Assembly: GCF_022012415.1 (NCBI RefSeq)
Contig: NZ_JAKLTR010000009.1
Location: forward strand, 214,266 to 278,265
DNA: 64,000 nt
Direction of reading: 5' to 3'
Source: Terrimonas ginsenosidimutans
GTDB lineage: Bacteria; Bacteroidota; Bacteroidia; Chitinophagales; Chitinophagaceae
Shown: positions 35,016-44,190 of the stretch, piece after piece
Numbering within the stretch: position 1 is the stretch's first letter
Layout of the letters: each line of letters starts with the position of its first letter
Position numbers and translations under genes: made by a program
Notes under the pieces: model-generated
What the model saw: only the letters and a program-made list of their open reading frames with translations
What the model was told of the DNA's origin: nothing
Databases searched by the model: none

Positions 35016-36341
35016 TCAGATCGACATTCGCGTCTTCAACTCCAGGTACTTATTGATCGTATTGACGGTAAGATTTTCGGGGGAAGACAGGACGGAGAGA
35101 ATGCCATTCTTCTGAAGTTCTTTTACCATCAGACGTTTTTCGAAAGCGAATTTTTCGGCGATGGTCTTGATGTAGATATCTTCCAGTGAATGTGCTTTTT
35201 GTTCTGTAACAGCTTTGAGTTCGGTATTTTCAAAGAAGACCACGAGAAGCAGGTGGTAACGGGCGATCTTTTTAAGTGCCGGCATTTCACGCTGCAGCGA
35301 CTCGAGAGATTCGAAATTGGTGAACATGACCAAAAGGCTTCGCGTGCTGATACGCGTACGTATCACCGAAAACAACTTTTCAAAATCGGGCTCCAGATAG
35401 CGCGTTTGCTGTTTGTACAATGTTTCCAGCACGAGATTCATCTGCGTTGGCTTCTTATCTGCCGGTACAAATGCATCAAGGTTTTCCGCGAAGGTGATCA
35501 GACCTGCTTTGTCCTGCCGGACCAGGGCTACGTTTGCCAAAACAAGTGATGAATTGATCGCATAATCCAGCAGCGTCATTCCACCGAACGGCATTTTCAT
35601 CACCCGTCCTTTGTTAACGATGCAATACACCTGCTGGCTCCTTTCATCGGTATAATTATTCACCATCAACGCGTCCTTCCTTGCCGTAGCTTTCCAGTTG
35701 ATCGTACGGTAATCATCCCCGCGCACGTACTCTTTGATCTGTTCAAACTCCATACTGTGGCCAAGCTGGCGCATACGCCTTACTCCTACTTCCTGGAGAC
35801 GATTCGCTACTGCGAGCAGCTGGTATCTTCGCATCTGCACATAGGAGGGATAAACTTTCACCACCTGTGTAGCCTCGAAAATGTACCGTCGCTTTACCAG
35901 TTGTAATGGCCCGCTTATGAAAACATTGATGCTGTGAAAAATATACTCACCCCGGGAAACGGGTGTTAACGTATAGGTCAGCGATTCTTCACCCTGGCCC
36001 GCGATCTTCACCCGCCTTCTCCAGTCACGCGCCTGGAACTGATCCGGCAGCTCGTCGATGATCCCAAGTTGAACCGGAAATGGATAATGGTTCTGCATGA
36101 TCAGCGTCACCTTATTCTCATCGCCGATACTGAACCGGTCCGACAATGATCGTTTCGCATCAATGCCTTTCCGTTTACTGTACACCAGCAGTGCGTCCAC
36201 AACGATTGCGATCGCCAGCAGCAAAAGGATCAGGTATGCAACCCGGAACAATGCAGGAGCGAAATAACTGATCACAAACACTACCGAAGCAATGCCCGCG
36301 ATATAGTATACAAGATTTTTGAAATAGAATGATTTCAGCAA
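35016..36341 (-). CDS. DUF58 domain protein (MoxR-associated)
   Basis: This 441-residue membrane protein has two N-terminal helices (about 9-30 and 32-54), a beta-rich region, and the DUF58 core with the hallmark EYVRGDDYRTINWKATARKD (about 204-223), then a vWA-like fold (MKMPFGGMTLLDYAINSSLV, ARYHLLLVVFF). DUF58 proteins are encoded beside MoxR ATPases and are thought to be their clients or adaptors. The start is TTG with no ATG upstream in frame. It lies 20 nt after moxR in a five-gene minus-strand cluster and its stop lies three bases from a heptamer repeat arm. Confidence 0.92.
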   Translation of the reverse strand: MLKSFYFKNLVYYIAGIASVVFVISYFAPALFRVAYLILLLLAIAIVVDALLVYSKRKGIDAKRSLSDRFSIGDENKVTLIMQNHYPFPVQLGIIDELPDQFQARDWRRRVKIAGQGEESLTYTLTPVSRGEYIFHSINVFISGPLQLVKRRYIFEATQVVKVYPSYVQMRRYQLLAVANRLQEVGVRRMRQLGHSMEFEQIKEYVRGDDYRTINWKATARKDALMVNNYTDERSQQVYCIVNKGRVMKMPFGGMTLLDYAINSSLVLANVALVRQDKAGLITFAENLDAFVPADKKPTQMNLVLETLYKQQTRYLEPDFEKLFSVIRTRISTRSLLVMFTNFESLESLQREMPALKKIARYHLLLVVFFENTELKAVTEQKAHSLEDIYIKTIAEKFAFEKRLMVKELQKNGILSVLSSPENLTVNTINKYLELKTRMSI

Positions 36342-36361
36342 AAGACTCTTTTTAAGATCGT

Positions 36362-37339
36362 TTATCTTGGAACATCCATACTCTGAATGATCTGTTTGAT
36401 CACCTCATCTTCCGTTACTCCCTCCATTTCCTTGTCAGGCGAAAGAATGATCCTGTGCCGCAAAACCGGAACAACCACTTCCAGGATATCTTCAGGAGTA
36501 ACAAAGTCGCGGCCCTGCATTGCTGCAATCGCTTTTGACGCATTCATGATCGCCAGCGACGCGCGTGGTGAGGCACCGAGATAGATCGATTTATGATTCC
36601 TTGTCTGATGAACAAGCTTTGCAATAAAATGAAGCAATTTCTCTTCCATCAGGATATCCTTGATCTGTTTCCTGATCGCATTGATCTGTTCTCCGGTAAG
36701 AACAGGCTGTACGAGTTCATCCACACGTGTATTGCCCATATGATGAAAGCGTGTAAGTATTTCGATCTCTTCCGTTTCATTCGGATAAGGAACCACGATC
36801 TTGAACAGAAAACGATCAAGCTGCGCTTCCGGTAAACGGTAAGTACCTTCCTGCTCCACCGGGTTCTGTGTTGCCAGTACCATGAAGGGAGAAGACATGA
36901 GGTAAGTTTTTCCGTCAACGGAAGCCTGCCGCTCTTCCATCACTTCCAGCAATGCGGATTGTGTTTTTGCCGGAGCGCGGTTGATCTCGTCCACCAGTAC
37001 GATATTGCTGAATACCGGGCCTTTTTTAAAATCAAACGTAGCTTCTTTGGGATTGAATACGGGAGTTCCCAATACATCGGAAGGCATCAGATCGGGCGTG
37101 AACTGGATCCGCGCAAATCCCGTATTAAGGCTTCGCGCAACCAGTTTTGCCGTCATTGTTTTGGCCACTCCCGGCACCCCTTCAAGCAGGATATGCCCCT
37201 CGGCCAACAGGGCGGCAATGATCAGTTTTACCATCTCATCCTGGCCGACAATGATCTTTTTAAGTTCGTTACGGATAGACATCACTGCCTCACTCAGGGC
37301 TGAAAGATCTGTACGCTGCTGAAAAATTTCTTCTTCCAT
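36362..37339 (-). CDS. MoxR family AAA+ ATPase
   Basis: This 325-residue cytoplasmic AAA+ protein has Walker A LEGVPGVAKT (K60, T61), Walker B VLVDEINRA (D117, E118), sensor 1 (FMVLATQNPVEQEGTYRLPEAQLDRF, about 152-177) and a sensor 2 lid (GASPRASLAI). MoxR ATPases act as chaperone-like factors for assembly of vWA/DUF58 proteins or envelope complexes. It is the only gene of the five in this cluster that begins with ATG. The upstream DUF4350 gene ends two bases before it, indicating tight coupling. Confidence 0.95.
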   Translation of the reverse strand: MEEEIFQQRTDLSALSEAVMSIRNELKKIIVGQDEMVKLIIAALLAEGHILLEGVPGVAKTMTAKLVARSLNTGFARIQFTPDLMPSDVLGTPVFNPKEATFDFKKGPVFSNIVLVDEINRAPAKTQSALLEVMEERQASVDGKTYLMSSPFMVLATQNPVEQEGTYRLPEAQLDRFLFKIVVPYPNETEEIEILTRFHHMGNTRVDELVQPVLTGEQINAIRKQIKDILMEEKLLHFIAKLVHQTRNHKSIYLGASPRASLAIMNASKAIAAMQGRDFVTPEDILEVVVPVLRHRIILSPDKEMEGVTEDEVIKQIIQSMDVPR

Positions 37340-37341
37340 GC

Positions 37342-38586
37342 TTATGCTGTTTTATAAAACGATTCAAGTTGTTTATGAAATGTGACCAGTTGCCCGGGAG
37401 ACACGCTGTCCTGCTCAGGCAAATGATTAATAACCGTTACGATCGCTTTCAATTCGTTCTCATCGATACCGGTCTTATAACTAAGATTCTTTACAAATTC
37501 ATCATCCAGTGTTGTAGTGGATAACTTGTACCGCATCCTCACATGTTCAAGAAAGTAAGCTCCCATCTTGATGCAAAGGTTGCGGTGATCTCCTTTATCA
37601 TGATACAGCCTGCCGATCGTTTTTACAAAATCAAGCGAATCATTCTTGGGAGGATGTATCACCGGAATAGGACGCTGCTTTCTCCGCATTTCCATTAAAA
37701 CATATACCACCAGTGCTATGATGGCTGTGATCATGGCCCAACGCAGAGACGGGTAGCTAAAGAATACGCTTAACCAGTTTGGCTTGCTGTCATCTTTGTC
37801 ACGTTCACTTGTATCCCCTTTCAATACATAAAACTCATCCCAAACGATCGCTTTTGTATCTGGCGACAGTAACGACAAAGACCTGTCGTAATACTCCATG
37901 TTCTTTTTATGCAGCAGGAAGTAATTTGTGAAAGCCATCGGTGCCAGCTGCAGATAGAAATTTCCTTTCCCGGCTTTCAACCTTACAAAATTCGGCTTAC
38001 CCTCTTTGTTATACCCCAATACGGAAGACGTCAGCGTATCATATTTGTAGAACCAGAAATCGTACCGTTGACCGGGATATGAATATTCGTGCGGCTGATT
38101 CTGCGCAGGCACATCAAGTGATACACTAAGGGTATCATTGCCATTCATCTGCCAGCCGGACTCTATCACACCTGACGGATAGTATATATCACACTTTAGG
38201 AGTTTTTCCACATAGTATGACACTTTCATTGCACTCACAAACACATCATTGCCTTCTTTTACAAACTCCAGCAAATTATCTATGTCACTTTGTTCGGCGT
38301 TGAAAAAAGGAGAAATGATGACCAGCGCCTGACGTTTTTGATAGGGCGTTAGCGTTTGCCATTCCCCGGGGCGGTTTTTATCTGTACTGATAGTGGCTTC
38401 AGGAAACAGCCGCTGCAGACTTTGGTAGGCAACGTATGTTCCATAAGGGATCTTGTCCCGAATGCGGAAAGACATGCGTCTATCCAGCGTCCGCTGTTCC
38501 TTTACTCCTCTATCACCCTTGTAGATAAGGAAAAGAACGGCAGCCAGCACTACGGCCATCAATAAATATGGAAAGGTCTTCTTCAA
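37342..38586 (-). CDS. DUF4350 membrane protein (MoxR cluster)
   Basis: This 414-residue protein has an N-terminal transmembrane or uncleaved signal helix (about 5-22, PYLLMAVVLAAVLFLIY), a periplasmic DUF4350 domain related to GATase1-like/ABC-accessory folds (about 40-265: IPYGTYVAYQSLQRLFPEA, QALVIISPFFNAEQSDIDNL), a second helix (about 275-294) and a cytoplasmic helical tail. The start is TTG, four nucleotides past the DUF4129 stop, with no in-frame ATG before residue 10. Function is unknown; the family is repeatedly found with MoxR/DUF58/DUF4129. Confidence 0.88.
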   Translation of the reverse strand: MKKTFPYLLMAVVLAAVLFLIYKGDRGVKEQRTLDRRMSFRIRDKIPYGTYVAYQSLQRLFPEATISTDKNRPGEWQTLTPYQKRQALVIISPFFNAEQSDIDNLLEFVKEGNDVFVSAMKVSYYVEKLLKCDIYYPSGVIESGWQMNGNDTLSVSLDVPAQNQPHEYSYPGQRYDFWFYKYDTLTSSVLGYNKEGKPNFVRLKAGKGNFYLQLAPMAFTNYFLLHKKNMEYYDRSLSLLSPDTKAIVWDEFYVLKGDTSERDKDDSKPNWLSVFFSYPSLRWAMITAIIALVVYVLMEMRRKQRPIPVIHPPKNDSLDFVKTIGRLYHDKGDHRNLCIKMGAYFLEHVRMRYKLSTTTLDDEFVKNLSYKTGIDENELKAIVTVINHLPEQDSVSPGQLVTFHKQLESFYKTA

Positions 38587-38590
38587 GTAC

Positions 38591-39379
38591 TCAGTTTAAA
38601 TTTCTTTCAAAGTTTTCAAACTCGCTGCGTATCAGCTCGAACTTTCCGCGGTCAACCGGAAATTGCCCGTACCATGCATACTCATAATGCCTTGTTAGCC
38701 GGAAATAATCCTGATAATACTTGGTCTTATACAACTGCATCAGATAATCCATATTGGTACGATCCTGTTTATATTCAATAATATTCCGTTCAGCCATTTT
38801 ACTCAGCAGTCGCAGGTAAAGCAACCGGACAGCGAAATTCATATTTCCGGAGGCTATTGCTTTTCCGATCTCCAACTGGTAATTGACAGAGAAGATATCA
38901 TCAAAGTTTGCTTCTGTTTCCTGGTGCCGGATCGGCGTTGAGCTCCGGAAAAGCCTGACGTTATTATTTGTCAGGAATATGAACAGGAAAGTGATGAATC
39001 CGGCTATTACAACAATCCACATGATCGTTTCAAACGCAGGATGATCCACCAGCGGCCGTCGATATTCTTTTTCTTTTTCGGGCTCGGGTTTGTTGAATGG
39101 ATAATTAGCATACCAGAAATCATCGTCGGCGAGGTATGCCTTTATTACAGAAGAGTCGACCCGTCGAAGCTGAAAAGAATCCTTTATCCAAAAGTTGAGC
39201 GACATGAATTCGCTCTTTTTTTCTTCGTCCTGTGACTCCTCTTCGTCATCGAAGTTTCCATTATCATCATAGATGGGTGCAGCAACCGTATCCATCATCA
39301 CAATGACAGAATCGTTTTGCGCTCCGGCAATCAAGGGAATAAAGAACAGGAGAAAAAGGAGGTGATAAAATCTTTTCAA
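38591..39379 (-). CDS. DUF4129 membrane protein (MoxR cluster)
   Basis: This 262-residue protein starts with TTG; this gives a good signal peptide (MKRFYHLLFLLFFIPLIAGA, then Q), and no ATG exists upstream before a stop, so TTG is very likely the true start. An acidic segment follows (DEEESQDEEKKSE, about 44-56), a transmembrane helix at about 114-136, and a C-terminal cytoplasmic DUF4129 domain (ISSG-free here; MNFAVRLLYLRLLSKMAE, about 180-197, and YEYAWYGQFPVD). DUF4129 often occurs fused to transglutaminase-like proteins elsewhere; here it stands alone. Confidence 0.87.
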   Translation of the reverse strand: MKRFYHLLFLLFFIPLIAGAQNDSVIVMMDTVAAPIYDDNGNFDDEEESQDEEKKSEFMSLNFWIKDSFQLRRVDSSVIKAYLADDDFWYANYPFNKPEPEKEKEYRRPLVDHPAFETIMWIVVIAGFITFLFIFLTNNNVRLFRSSTPIRHQETEANFDDIFSVNYQLEIGKAIASGNMNFAVRLLYLRLLSKMAERNIIEYKQDRTNMDYLMQLYKTKYYQDYFRLTRHYEYAWYGQFPVDRGKFELIRSEFENFERNLN

Positions 39380-39414
39380 GGGAGATGTATTCTGTTTGAT
39401 TCAGCGTTTTAGTG

Positions 39415-40383
39415 TTAGATTTCTTCTTCCAGCGTATCGAATTTTCTTTTTCTTCCGAGTTGTATCGGATAGATCACAAAATACCAGATCACGAACAAAA
39501 CGGAAAGCGCCGTGATAATGGAGGTGAAAATAGAGATATCGTTGTAAAGCCTGGTAATAAGACCTTCAAAAAATGCGGCGAGTGCAAATACAGGCATCAG
39601 CCCGATCATGATCTTCACGCCATCTTTCGCACCCTGTTTGAAGGAAGTCATCCGTTTTAGTGTGCCGGGGAACAGAAAACTTTTTCCCAGGATGAATCCC
39701 CCGCCGGCCGCGATAATAATAGCTGTAAGCTCAAGTGTTCCGTGCACAAAAACGACGAGGAAAAAATCTAGCCCAAGTCCGCGTCCGGCAAAGAACTGAT
39801 CGAATACACCTACCATTCCGGCATTATGCGCAAGAAGGTAGGCGGTTGGCACTCCGGCAAAAAGACCGGCGGTAAATATCATCAGGGATACTTTGATATT
39901 GTTGACCATGATATGAAGCCAGCTCAGGATCGGGTTGCCCGATTCATAAATGCCGAAGGGATTACCTTCTTCTATATTCCGGAGAGTTGTTTCCACATAA
40001 TTGTCGCCCAAAAATCCCCGGGCAACGTTCTCATCCTGCCTTGACGCAAAAAAGCCGATTGCAAAAAAGACCACGAAGATGATCAGTGAAAAGATCATTG
40101 CCCGGTGATGTTTGCGGATGGTAAGCGGCAGATCATATTTCCAGAAAGTAATAAGCCTGTTGCTTTCTTCTTTCCGGTTGCGATAGATGTTCAAATAGAT
40201 CCGTGATGCCTGCGTATTGATATACCGGGTGACCTTGCTTGTGGGATAAAAAGTTTTCGCATAGGCGAGGTCATCTACCAGTTGAGTAAATTCTTTGGCC
40301 ATTTCGTCAGCATCTTCTGCCATAAAATGCTGATTCTTCAACCAGCGATCCCGGTTCTTCTTTATGAATAAGGCTTCTCTCAA
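39415..40383 (-). CDS. SpoIIM family (DUF95) integral membrane protein
   Basis: This 322-residue protein has an N-terminal cytoplasmic part (1-93) and about five membrane helices (about 94-114, 160-190, 205-235, 253-278, 285-312). The start is TTG (MREALFIKKNRDRW matches the usual family start) and a stop codon lies just upstream in frame. SpoIIM is named for a Bacillus engulfment protein but the family is widespread in non-sporulating bacteria, and here it belongs to the MoxR-linked membrane set. It is the first gene of the cluster; an inverted GTTGWCC array lies between it and the divergent RDD gene. Confidence 0.92.
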   Translation of the reverse strand: MREALFIKKNRDRWLKNQHFMAEDADEMAKEFTQLVDDLAYAKTFYPTSKVTRYINTQASRIYLNIYRNRKEESNRLITFWKYDLPLTIRKHHRAMIFSLIIFVVFFAIGFFASRQDENVARGFLGDNYVETTLRNIEEGNPFGIYESGNPILSWLHIMVNNIKVSLMIFTAGLFAGVPTAYLLAHNAGMVGVFDQFFAGRGLGLDFFLVVFVHGTLELTAIIIAAGGGFILGKSFLFPGTLKRMTSFKQGAKDGVKIMIGLMPVFALAAFFEGLITRLYNDISIFTSIITALSVLFVIWYFVIYPIQLGRKRKFDTLEEEI

Positions 40384-40446
40384 AAATTATCAGGGTTTGG
40401 ACTTGTAAAATACCATTTTTTCGGAAAACGAGAAATGGTTGTCCGG

Positions 40447-40600
40447 TGACCGATGGCCGTTGACCGTTGACCGTTGTCCGTTGACCGATGACTTCTACAT
40501 TAAAATAGGCGTACGGGAAAGTAACAGACATACTTATCAAATTTCGCCCGGAAGTTGTATTCCGGACAACGGTCAACGGACAACGGTCAACGGCCAACGA
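40447..40600. repeat. GTTGWCC inverted heptamer repeat in a divergent region
   Basis: The left arm (about 40451-40487) is a series GTTGACC/GTTGTCC and the right arm (40563-40599) is its reverse complement in kind, differing only at the A/T position of some heptamers. Arms are about 37 nt with a 75-nt spacer. It lies between divergent genes (starts at 40383 and 40656), so it is not a terminator of either. It matches the arrays at 34801-35012 on the other side of the MoxR cluster. Confidence 0.93.
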
Positions 40601-40655
40601 GTTTCCTTCATCCCAAAAAAATCCCTACCTTGATTGCTAAAACCTGCCGCTGAAG

Positions 40656-41474
40656 ATGGCTTTGATCAAAGTACCTACCAGTTTTAATATAGAAGTCGAG
40701 TTTGAGATCCCGGAATTTTACAGACGCTTGCTTTCGCTGTTCATTGATATGGTGATCGAAATAGTGTACCTGATACTGATCTCCAAAGTTTACCGGGAAA
40801 TTGCCAGGAATTATAACTGGTTCGATCATGATTCAAGGTATGACCTGGCGTCGATCCAGATGCTCTTATTTTTACCGATCATGGTTTATCACGTGGTATT
40901 GGAGATCACCATGAATGGGCAAAGTGTCGGAAAGAAGATCATGGGCATCAGGGTGGTTAATGAAAATGGCGGCAAACCCAGCTTCAGCCAGTTTTTCATC
41001 CGCTGGTTGCTGCGTATTTCCGATGTTTGGATCGTCTTGCTATTGGGCGCGATCCTTTCCGGAGGCGCGGGTATGGGTGGCTGGGAAACGGGTTTCCTGA
41101 TCCTGATGGCACTGGGATTCCTGATCACAGATATTGTCCTCATCGCTTCTTCACAAAAAGGCCAACGGATAGGAGATATGCTGGCGAAAACGATCCTGAT
41201 CCGCACCAGTTCCAAAGCGAGCATAGAAGATACGGTCTTCCAGGAAGTGGAAGATACCTATACGCCTTCCTTCCCCCAGATCATGCAACTGAGCGACCGC
41301 GATATCAATGCCATCAAAAGCATCCTGGAGTCGTCGAAGAAGAAAAACGATTATCTCATGGCCACTTCAGCCGCTGATAAAATTAAAAATCACCTGCAGA
41401 TTCAGACAGACATGGACCCGCAAAGTTTTTTGGAAATACTGCTGAAGGATTACAATTACCTTTCTGTTAAATAA
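40656..41474 (+). CDS. RDD family membrane protein
   Basis: This 272-residue inner-membrane protein has the RDD fold: helix 1 (about 24-46, LLSLFIDMVIEIVYLILISK, with Asp), helix 2 (about 70-92) followed by MNGQSVGKKIMGIRVV, and further helices (about 118-140 and 147-168). A cytoplasmic C-terminal helical tail of about 100 residues (RDINAIKSILESSKKKNDY) is additional to the RDD core. RDD proteins commonly accompany SpoIIM and MoxR/DUF58 genes, and this one diverges from spoIIM, so it is probably a functional partner. Exact role is unknown. Confidence 0.9.
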   Translation: MALIKVPTSFNIEVEFEIPEFYRRLLSLFIDMVIEIVYLILISKVYREIARNYNWFDHDSRYDLASIQMLLFLPIMVYHVVLEITMNGQSVGKKIMGIRVVNENGGKPSFSQFFIRWLLRISDVWIVLLLGAILSGGAGMGGWETGFLILMALGFLITDIVLIASSQKGQRIGDMLAKTILIRTSSKASIEDTVFQEVEDTYTPSFPQIMQLSDRDINAIKSILESSKKKNDYLMATSAADKIKNHLQIQTDMDPQSFLEILLKDYNYLSVK

Positions 41475-41520
41475 ACCTGGCCGGCTGCAGCCCGCCTGTC
41501 TGTTGCAATAGAGGTGAGAT

Positions 41521-41573
41521 AATTAAAAAGAGAAGGGCTATCGTTTTCAACGATAGCCCTTCTCTTTTTAATT
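41521..41573. repeat. 25-bp perfect hairpin, TATCGTT core, between convergent genes
   Basis: Arms 41521-41545 and 41549-41573 pair perfectly with a 3-nt loop (TTC). The arm reads AATTAAAAAGAGAAGGGC then TATCGTT, the same design as the nested hairpin at 34883-34935. It lies between the ends of the RDD gene (41474) and the next gene (41631) and has A/T-rich feet on both sides, so a bidirectional terminator role is likely. Confidence 0.95.
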
Positions 41574-41630
41574 TATATATGCCTCCATTGCCGGAAGCGA
41601 CGGCCGCGGGAGACAACAATCACCAGGAAT

Positions 41631-42083
41631 CTACATTGTTCCAAATCTTGCACCAACCACAACAAATACCAGCAGCATAAATACAAGCACAATGATCAGA
41701 ATGATCGAACAGGCCATAAAGTATGCTTTCAGATTGCTGAAACTTGAATTCAGTTTCCATTGATCATGTCCGTCCAGGCCAGCTTTCGCCTGGGAAGCAA
41801 ACCGGAATAAAAAGAAGTTGATCAGCAGTCCGATCGCAATACCAAAGAAAACCGAAAATGCGGAAGAATTCCCCATGGCTTCTGTTAATCCGCCAAATCC
41901 TTCAACACGCCTGCCGTCTGAAGGTTTGTCCCGCAAAAAATCGAGGATCTCTATCACATATCCGATCACGGCAACTACGACCATTACCATAGCCCAGCTG
42001 GCGATCGAGCGGATATATTGCTTACCCATTCCGTCTATACTCATCTCATTAAAGAGGTCAGAAGATCTGTTATCCTGTTCCAT
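41631..42083 (-). CDS. Small membrane protein, DUF5362-like, paralogue 2
   Basis: This 150-residue protein has an acidic N-terminus and about three membrane helices (about 27-48, 74-96, 121-146). Between the last two lies AKAGLDGHDQWKLNSSFSNLKAYFMACS, which parallels AIRQAVKHKDPVLFNTGLGHIRNYFAMAG of the upstream neighbour, so the two are paralogues from a local duplication. I place them tentatively with DUF5362; function is unknown. It starts eight nucleotides after its paralogue and is co-transcribed with it. Confidence 0.82.
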   Translation of the reverse strand: MEQDNRSSDLFNEMSIDGMGKQYIRSIASWAMVMVVVAVIGYVIEILDFLRDKPSDGRRVEGFGGLTEAMGNSSAFSVFFGIAIGLLINFFLFRFASQAKAGLDGHDQWKLNSSFSNLKAYFMACSIILIIVLVFMLLVFVVVGARFGTM

Positions 42084-42091
42084 ATATACAT

Positions 42092-42523
42092 TTATTGAAG
42101 GAAGAAAGTCATTATTTTAAAAACGAGACCCAGCAGGCTCAGAATGCCCGCCATCGCAAAGTAATTCCTGATATGTCCAAGACCTGTGTTGAACAGTACC
42201 GGATCCTTATGCTTTACTGCCTGCCTGATCGCATTGGCGCCTTTAAGCAAAAACATCATCAGGATAACGACGATCGCCAGGACAATGATCAAACAAACAG
42301 CAACAACAATTTTGAGCATGTTGGCATTACGTTCATCAAAGTCATCGGTTGATTGAAATGCAGAACTCATGCTGCTCCAGAATGCAACAAATAATAATGT
42401 AACCAGACCCATCGCAGAAAGGATCGCAACCGCCAGGAACTTCGCCCATTTCGAGGTCTCATGAAGGTTGATTGCAGCCTGATCATCTACCTGCAGGTCT
42501 AAAAAGGATTGATTATCCTCCAT
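42092..42523 (-). CDS. Small membrane protein, DUF5362-like, paralogue 1
   Basis: This 143-residue protein has an acidic start (MEDNQSFLDLQVDDQ), helix 1 (about 28-48), helix 2 (about 70-92, IVVAVCLIIVLAIVVILMMF) and a C-terminal helix (about 122-142), separated by GLGHIRNYFAMAGI. Layout and spacing equal those of the gene directly downstream. It may associate with the nearby RDD/SpoIIM/MoxR membrane cluster, but this is inference from proximity only. A long hairpin lies upstream. Confidence 0.82.
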   Translation of the reverse strand: MEDNQSFLDLQVDDQAAINLHETSKWAKFLAVAILSAMGLVTLLFVAFWSSMSSAFQSTDDFDERNANMLKIVVAVCLIIVLAIVVILMMFLLKGANAIRQAVKHKDPVLFNTGLGHIRNYFAMAGILSLLGLVFKIMTFFLQ

Positions 42524-42596
42524 AGTTTAAGTTTTAACTAAGCTAAGAGTTTAAAGAGAAAAAAGAGAAGAAAAGAGAATCTATATTTAGCCAGGC

Positions 42597-42673
42597 GGAT
42601 AAAAAAGGGAAAGGAGTTAAAAGAGCATTCCTTCCGGTGTGCTCTCTTTTAACTCCTTTCCCTTTTTTTATCC
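42597..42673. repeat. 30-bp inverted repeat after proS (GGGAAAGGAGTTAAAAGAG arms)
   Basis: Arms 42597-42626 and 42641-42673 pair almost perfectly (a one-base difference in the A/T run and two extra bases at the loop side). It begins 39 nt after the proS stop on the minus strand and ends on a T6 run, so it probably terminates proS. A further purine-rich run (about 42548-42580, AGAGAAAAAAGAGAAG) lies between it and the next gene. Confidence 0.9.
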
Positions 42674-42711
42674 TCAGCGTCAGAACGCTTTCATCTATTT
42701 ATCCATTTAGG

Positions 42712-44190
42712 CTAGTAGGCCCGGGCGAACAGCACCCGCTGCGTCGATGGCTTACCGGTCAGGATACAGACGCCCTGCTCCTGTGGATTATCCAAAGGAA
42801 TACAACGGATCGTTGCTTTGGATTTATCCTTGATCTCTTCTTCGGTCTCGGGAGTGCCGTCCCAATGCGCAGATATAAACCCGCCCTTTTCGTCCAGCAG
42901 TTTTACAAACTCATCCCAGCTATTGGCTTCAGTCACATGCGCGTCCCGGAACGTTTTCGCTTTATGGAACATTGAGTGCTGGATATCCAGCAGTAAGCCG
43001 TCAACGTACTGAGCGATACCGTCCAGTCCGACTGTTTGCTTTTCCCTGGTATCGCGGCGGGCCACTTCCACCACATTTTTTTCAAGATCACGTGCACCGA
43101 GTGCCAGACGCACGGGAACGCCCTTCATTTCATATTCGGCAAATTTCCAGCCCGGACGTGCATTGTCATTGTCGTCATATTTAACCCTTACACCCAGATT
43201 TTTGAGGTTTGCAATGATCTCGGCCGCTTTTGCATCGATCAGTTGTTTCTGCTCATCGCCTTTATAGATCGGAACGATCACCACCTGGAGGGGAGCCAGT
43301 CTTGGAGGAAGGACCAGTCCTTCGTCATCGCTATGCGCCATTACAAGCGCGCCTATCAGGCGGGTACTTACCCCCCAGCTTGTTGCCCAAACATAATCAA
43401 GCTGATTCTCTTTATTGGAGAATTTTACATTGAATGCCTTAGCGAAATTCTGTCCCAGGAAATGCGAGGTACCTGCCTGCAATGCTTTGCCATCCTGCAT
43501 CAGCGCTTCAATACAATACGTATCTTCTGCACCGGCAAAACGTTCATTAGGCGATTTCACCCCCTTGATCACCGGTAAAGCCATGTAGTTCTCCACGAAG
43601 TCGGCATACACATGCAGCATCTTTACCGTCTCTTCAATAGCTTCCTCTTTTGTAGCGTGAGCAGTATGGCCTTCCTGCCAGAGGAATTCCGCAGTACGGA
43701 GGAACAGGCGTGTACGCATTTCCCATCTTACCACGTTCGCCCATTGATTGATGAGCAAAGGAAGATCGCGGTAGGACTGGATCCAGTCTCGGTATGTATT
43801 CCAGATCACGGCCTCACTTGTCGGGCGGATCACCAGTTCTTCTTCCAGTTTTGCTTCGGGATCAACCATCAGCTTACCCTTTGCATTCGGATCAGCTTTC
43901 AAACGGTAATGGGTGACGATAGCACATTCCTTCGCAAACCCTTCCGCGTTCTTTTCTTCAGCTTCGAAAAGGCTTTTGGGAACGAAAAGCGGGAAATAGG
44001 CATTAACATGTCCTGTATCCTTGAACATTTTATCCAGCACATCCCGCATGTTCTCCCAAAGGGAATACCCATAAGGTTTGATCACCATGCAACCGCGAAC
44101 GGCAGAGTGATCAGCGAGACTGCCTTTAATAACCAGATCGTTATACCATTGGGAATAGTCCTGCGCCCTCGAAGTGATTTCTTTACTCAT
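42712..44190 (-). CDS. proS: Prolyl-tRNA synthetase (short, eukaryote/archaeal-type)
   Basis: This 492-residue class II synthetase charges tRNA-Pro. Class II motif 2 is near [20 protein letters not shown] (about 152-171) and motif 3 near the middle ([25 protein letters not shown], about 268-292); the anticodon-binding domain follows ([12 protein letters not shown]). The lack of an inserted editing domain and the [19 protein letters not shown] start identify the eukaryote-like ProS3 form, usual in Bacteroidetes. The C-terminal zinc-type region ([27 protein letters not shown]) ends in AY as in archaeal-type enzymes. Confidence 0.97.
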   Translation of the reverse strand: MSKEITSRAQDYSQWYNDLVIKGSLADHSAVRGCMVIKPYGYSLWENMRDVLDKMFKDTGHVNAYFPLFVPKSLFEAEEKNAEGFAKECAIVTHYRLKADPNAKGKLMVDPEAKLEEELVIRPTSEAVIWNTYRDWIQSYRDLPLLINQWANVVRWEMRTRLFLRTAEFLWQEGHTAHATKEEAIEETVKMLHVYADFVENYMALPVIKGVKSPNERFAGAEDTYCIEALMQDGKALQAGTSHFLGQNFAKAFNVKFSNKENQLDYVWATSWGVSTRLIGALVMAHSDDEGLVLPPRLAPLQVVIVPIYKGDEQKQLIDAKAAEIIANLKNLGVRVKYDDNDNARPGWKFAEYEMKGVPVRLALGARDLEKNVVEVARRDTREKQTVGLDGIAQYVDGLLLDIQHSMFHKAKTFRDAHVTEANSWDEFVKLLDEKGGFISAHWDGTPETEEEIKDKSKATIRCIPLDNPQEQGVCILTGKPSTQRVLFARAY

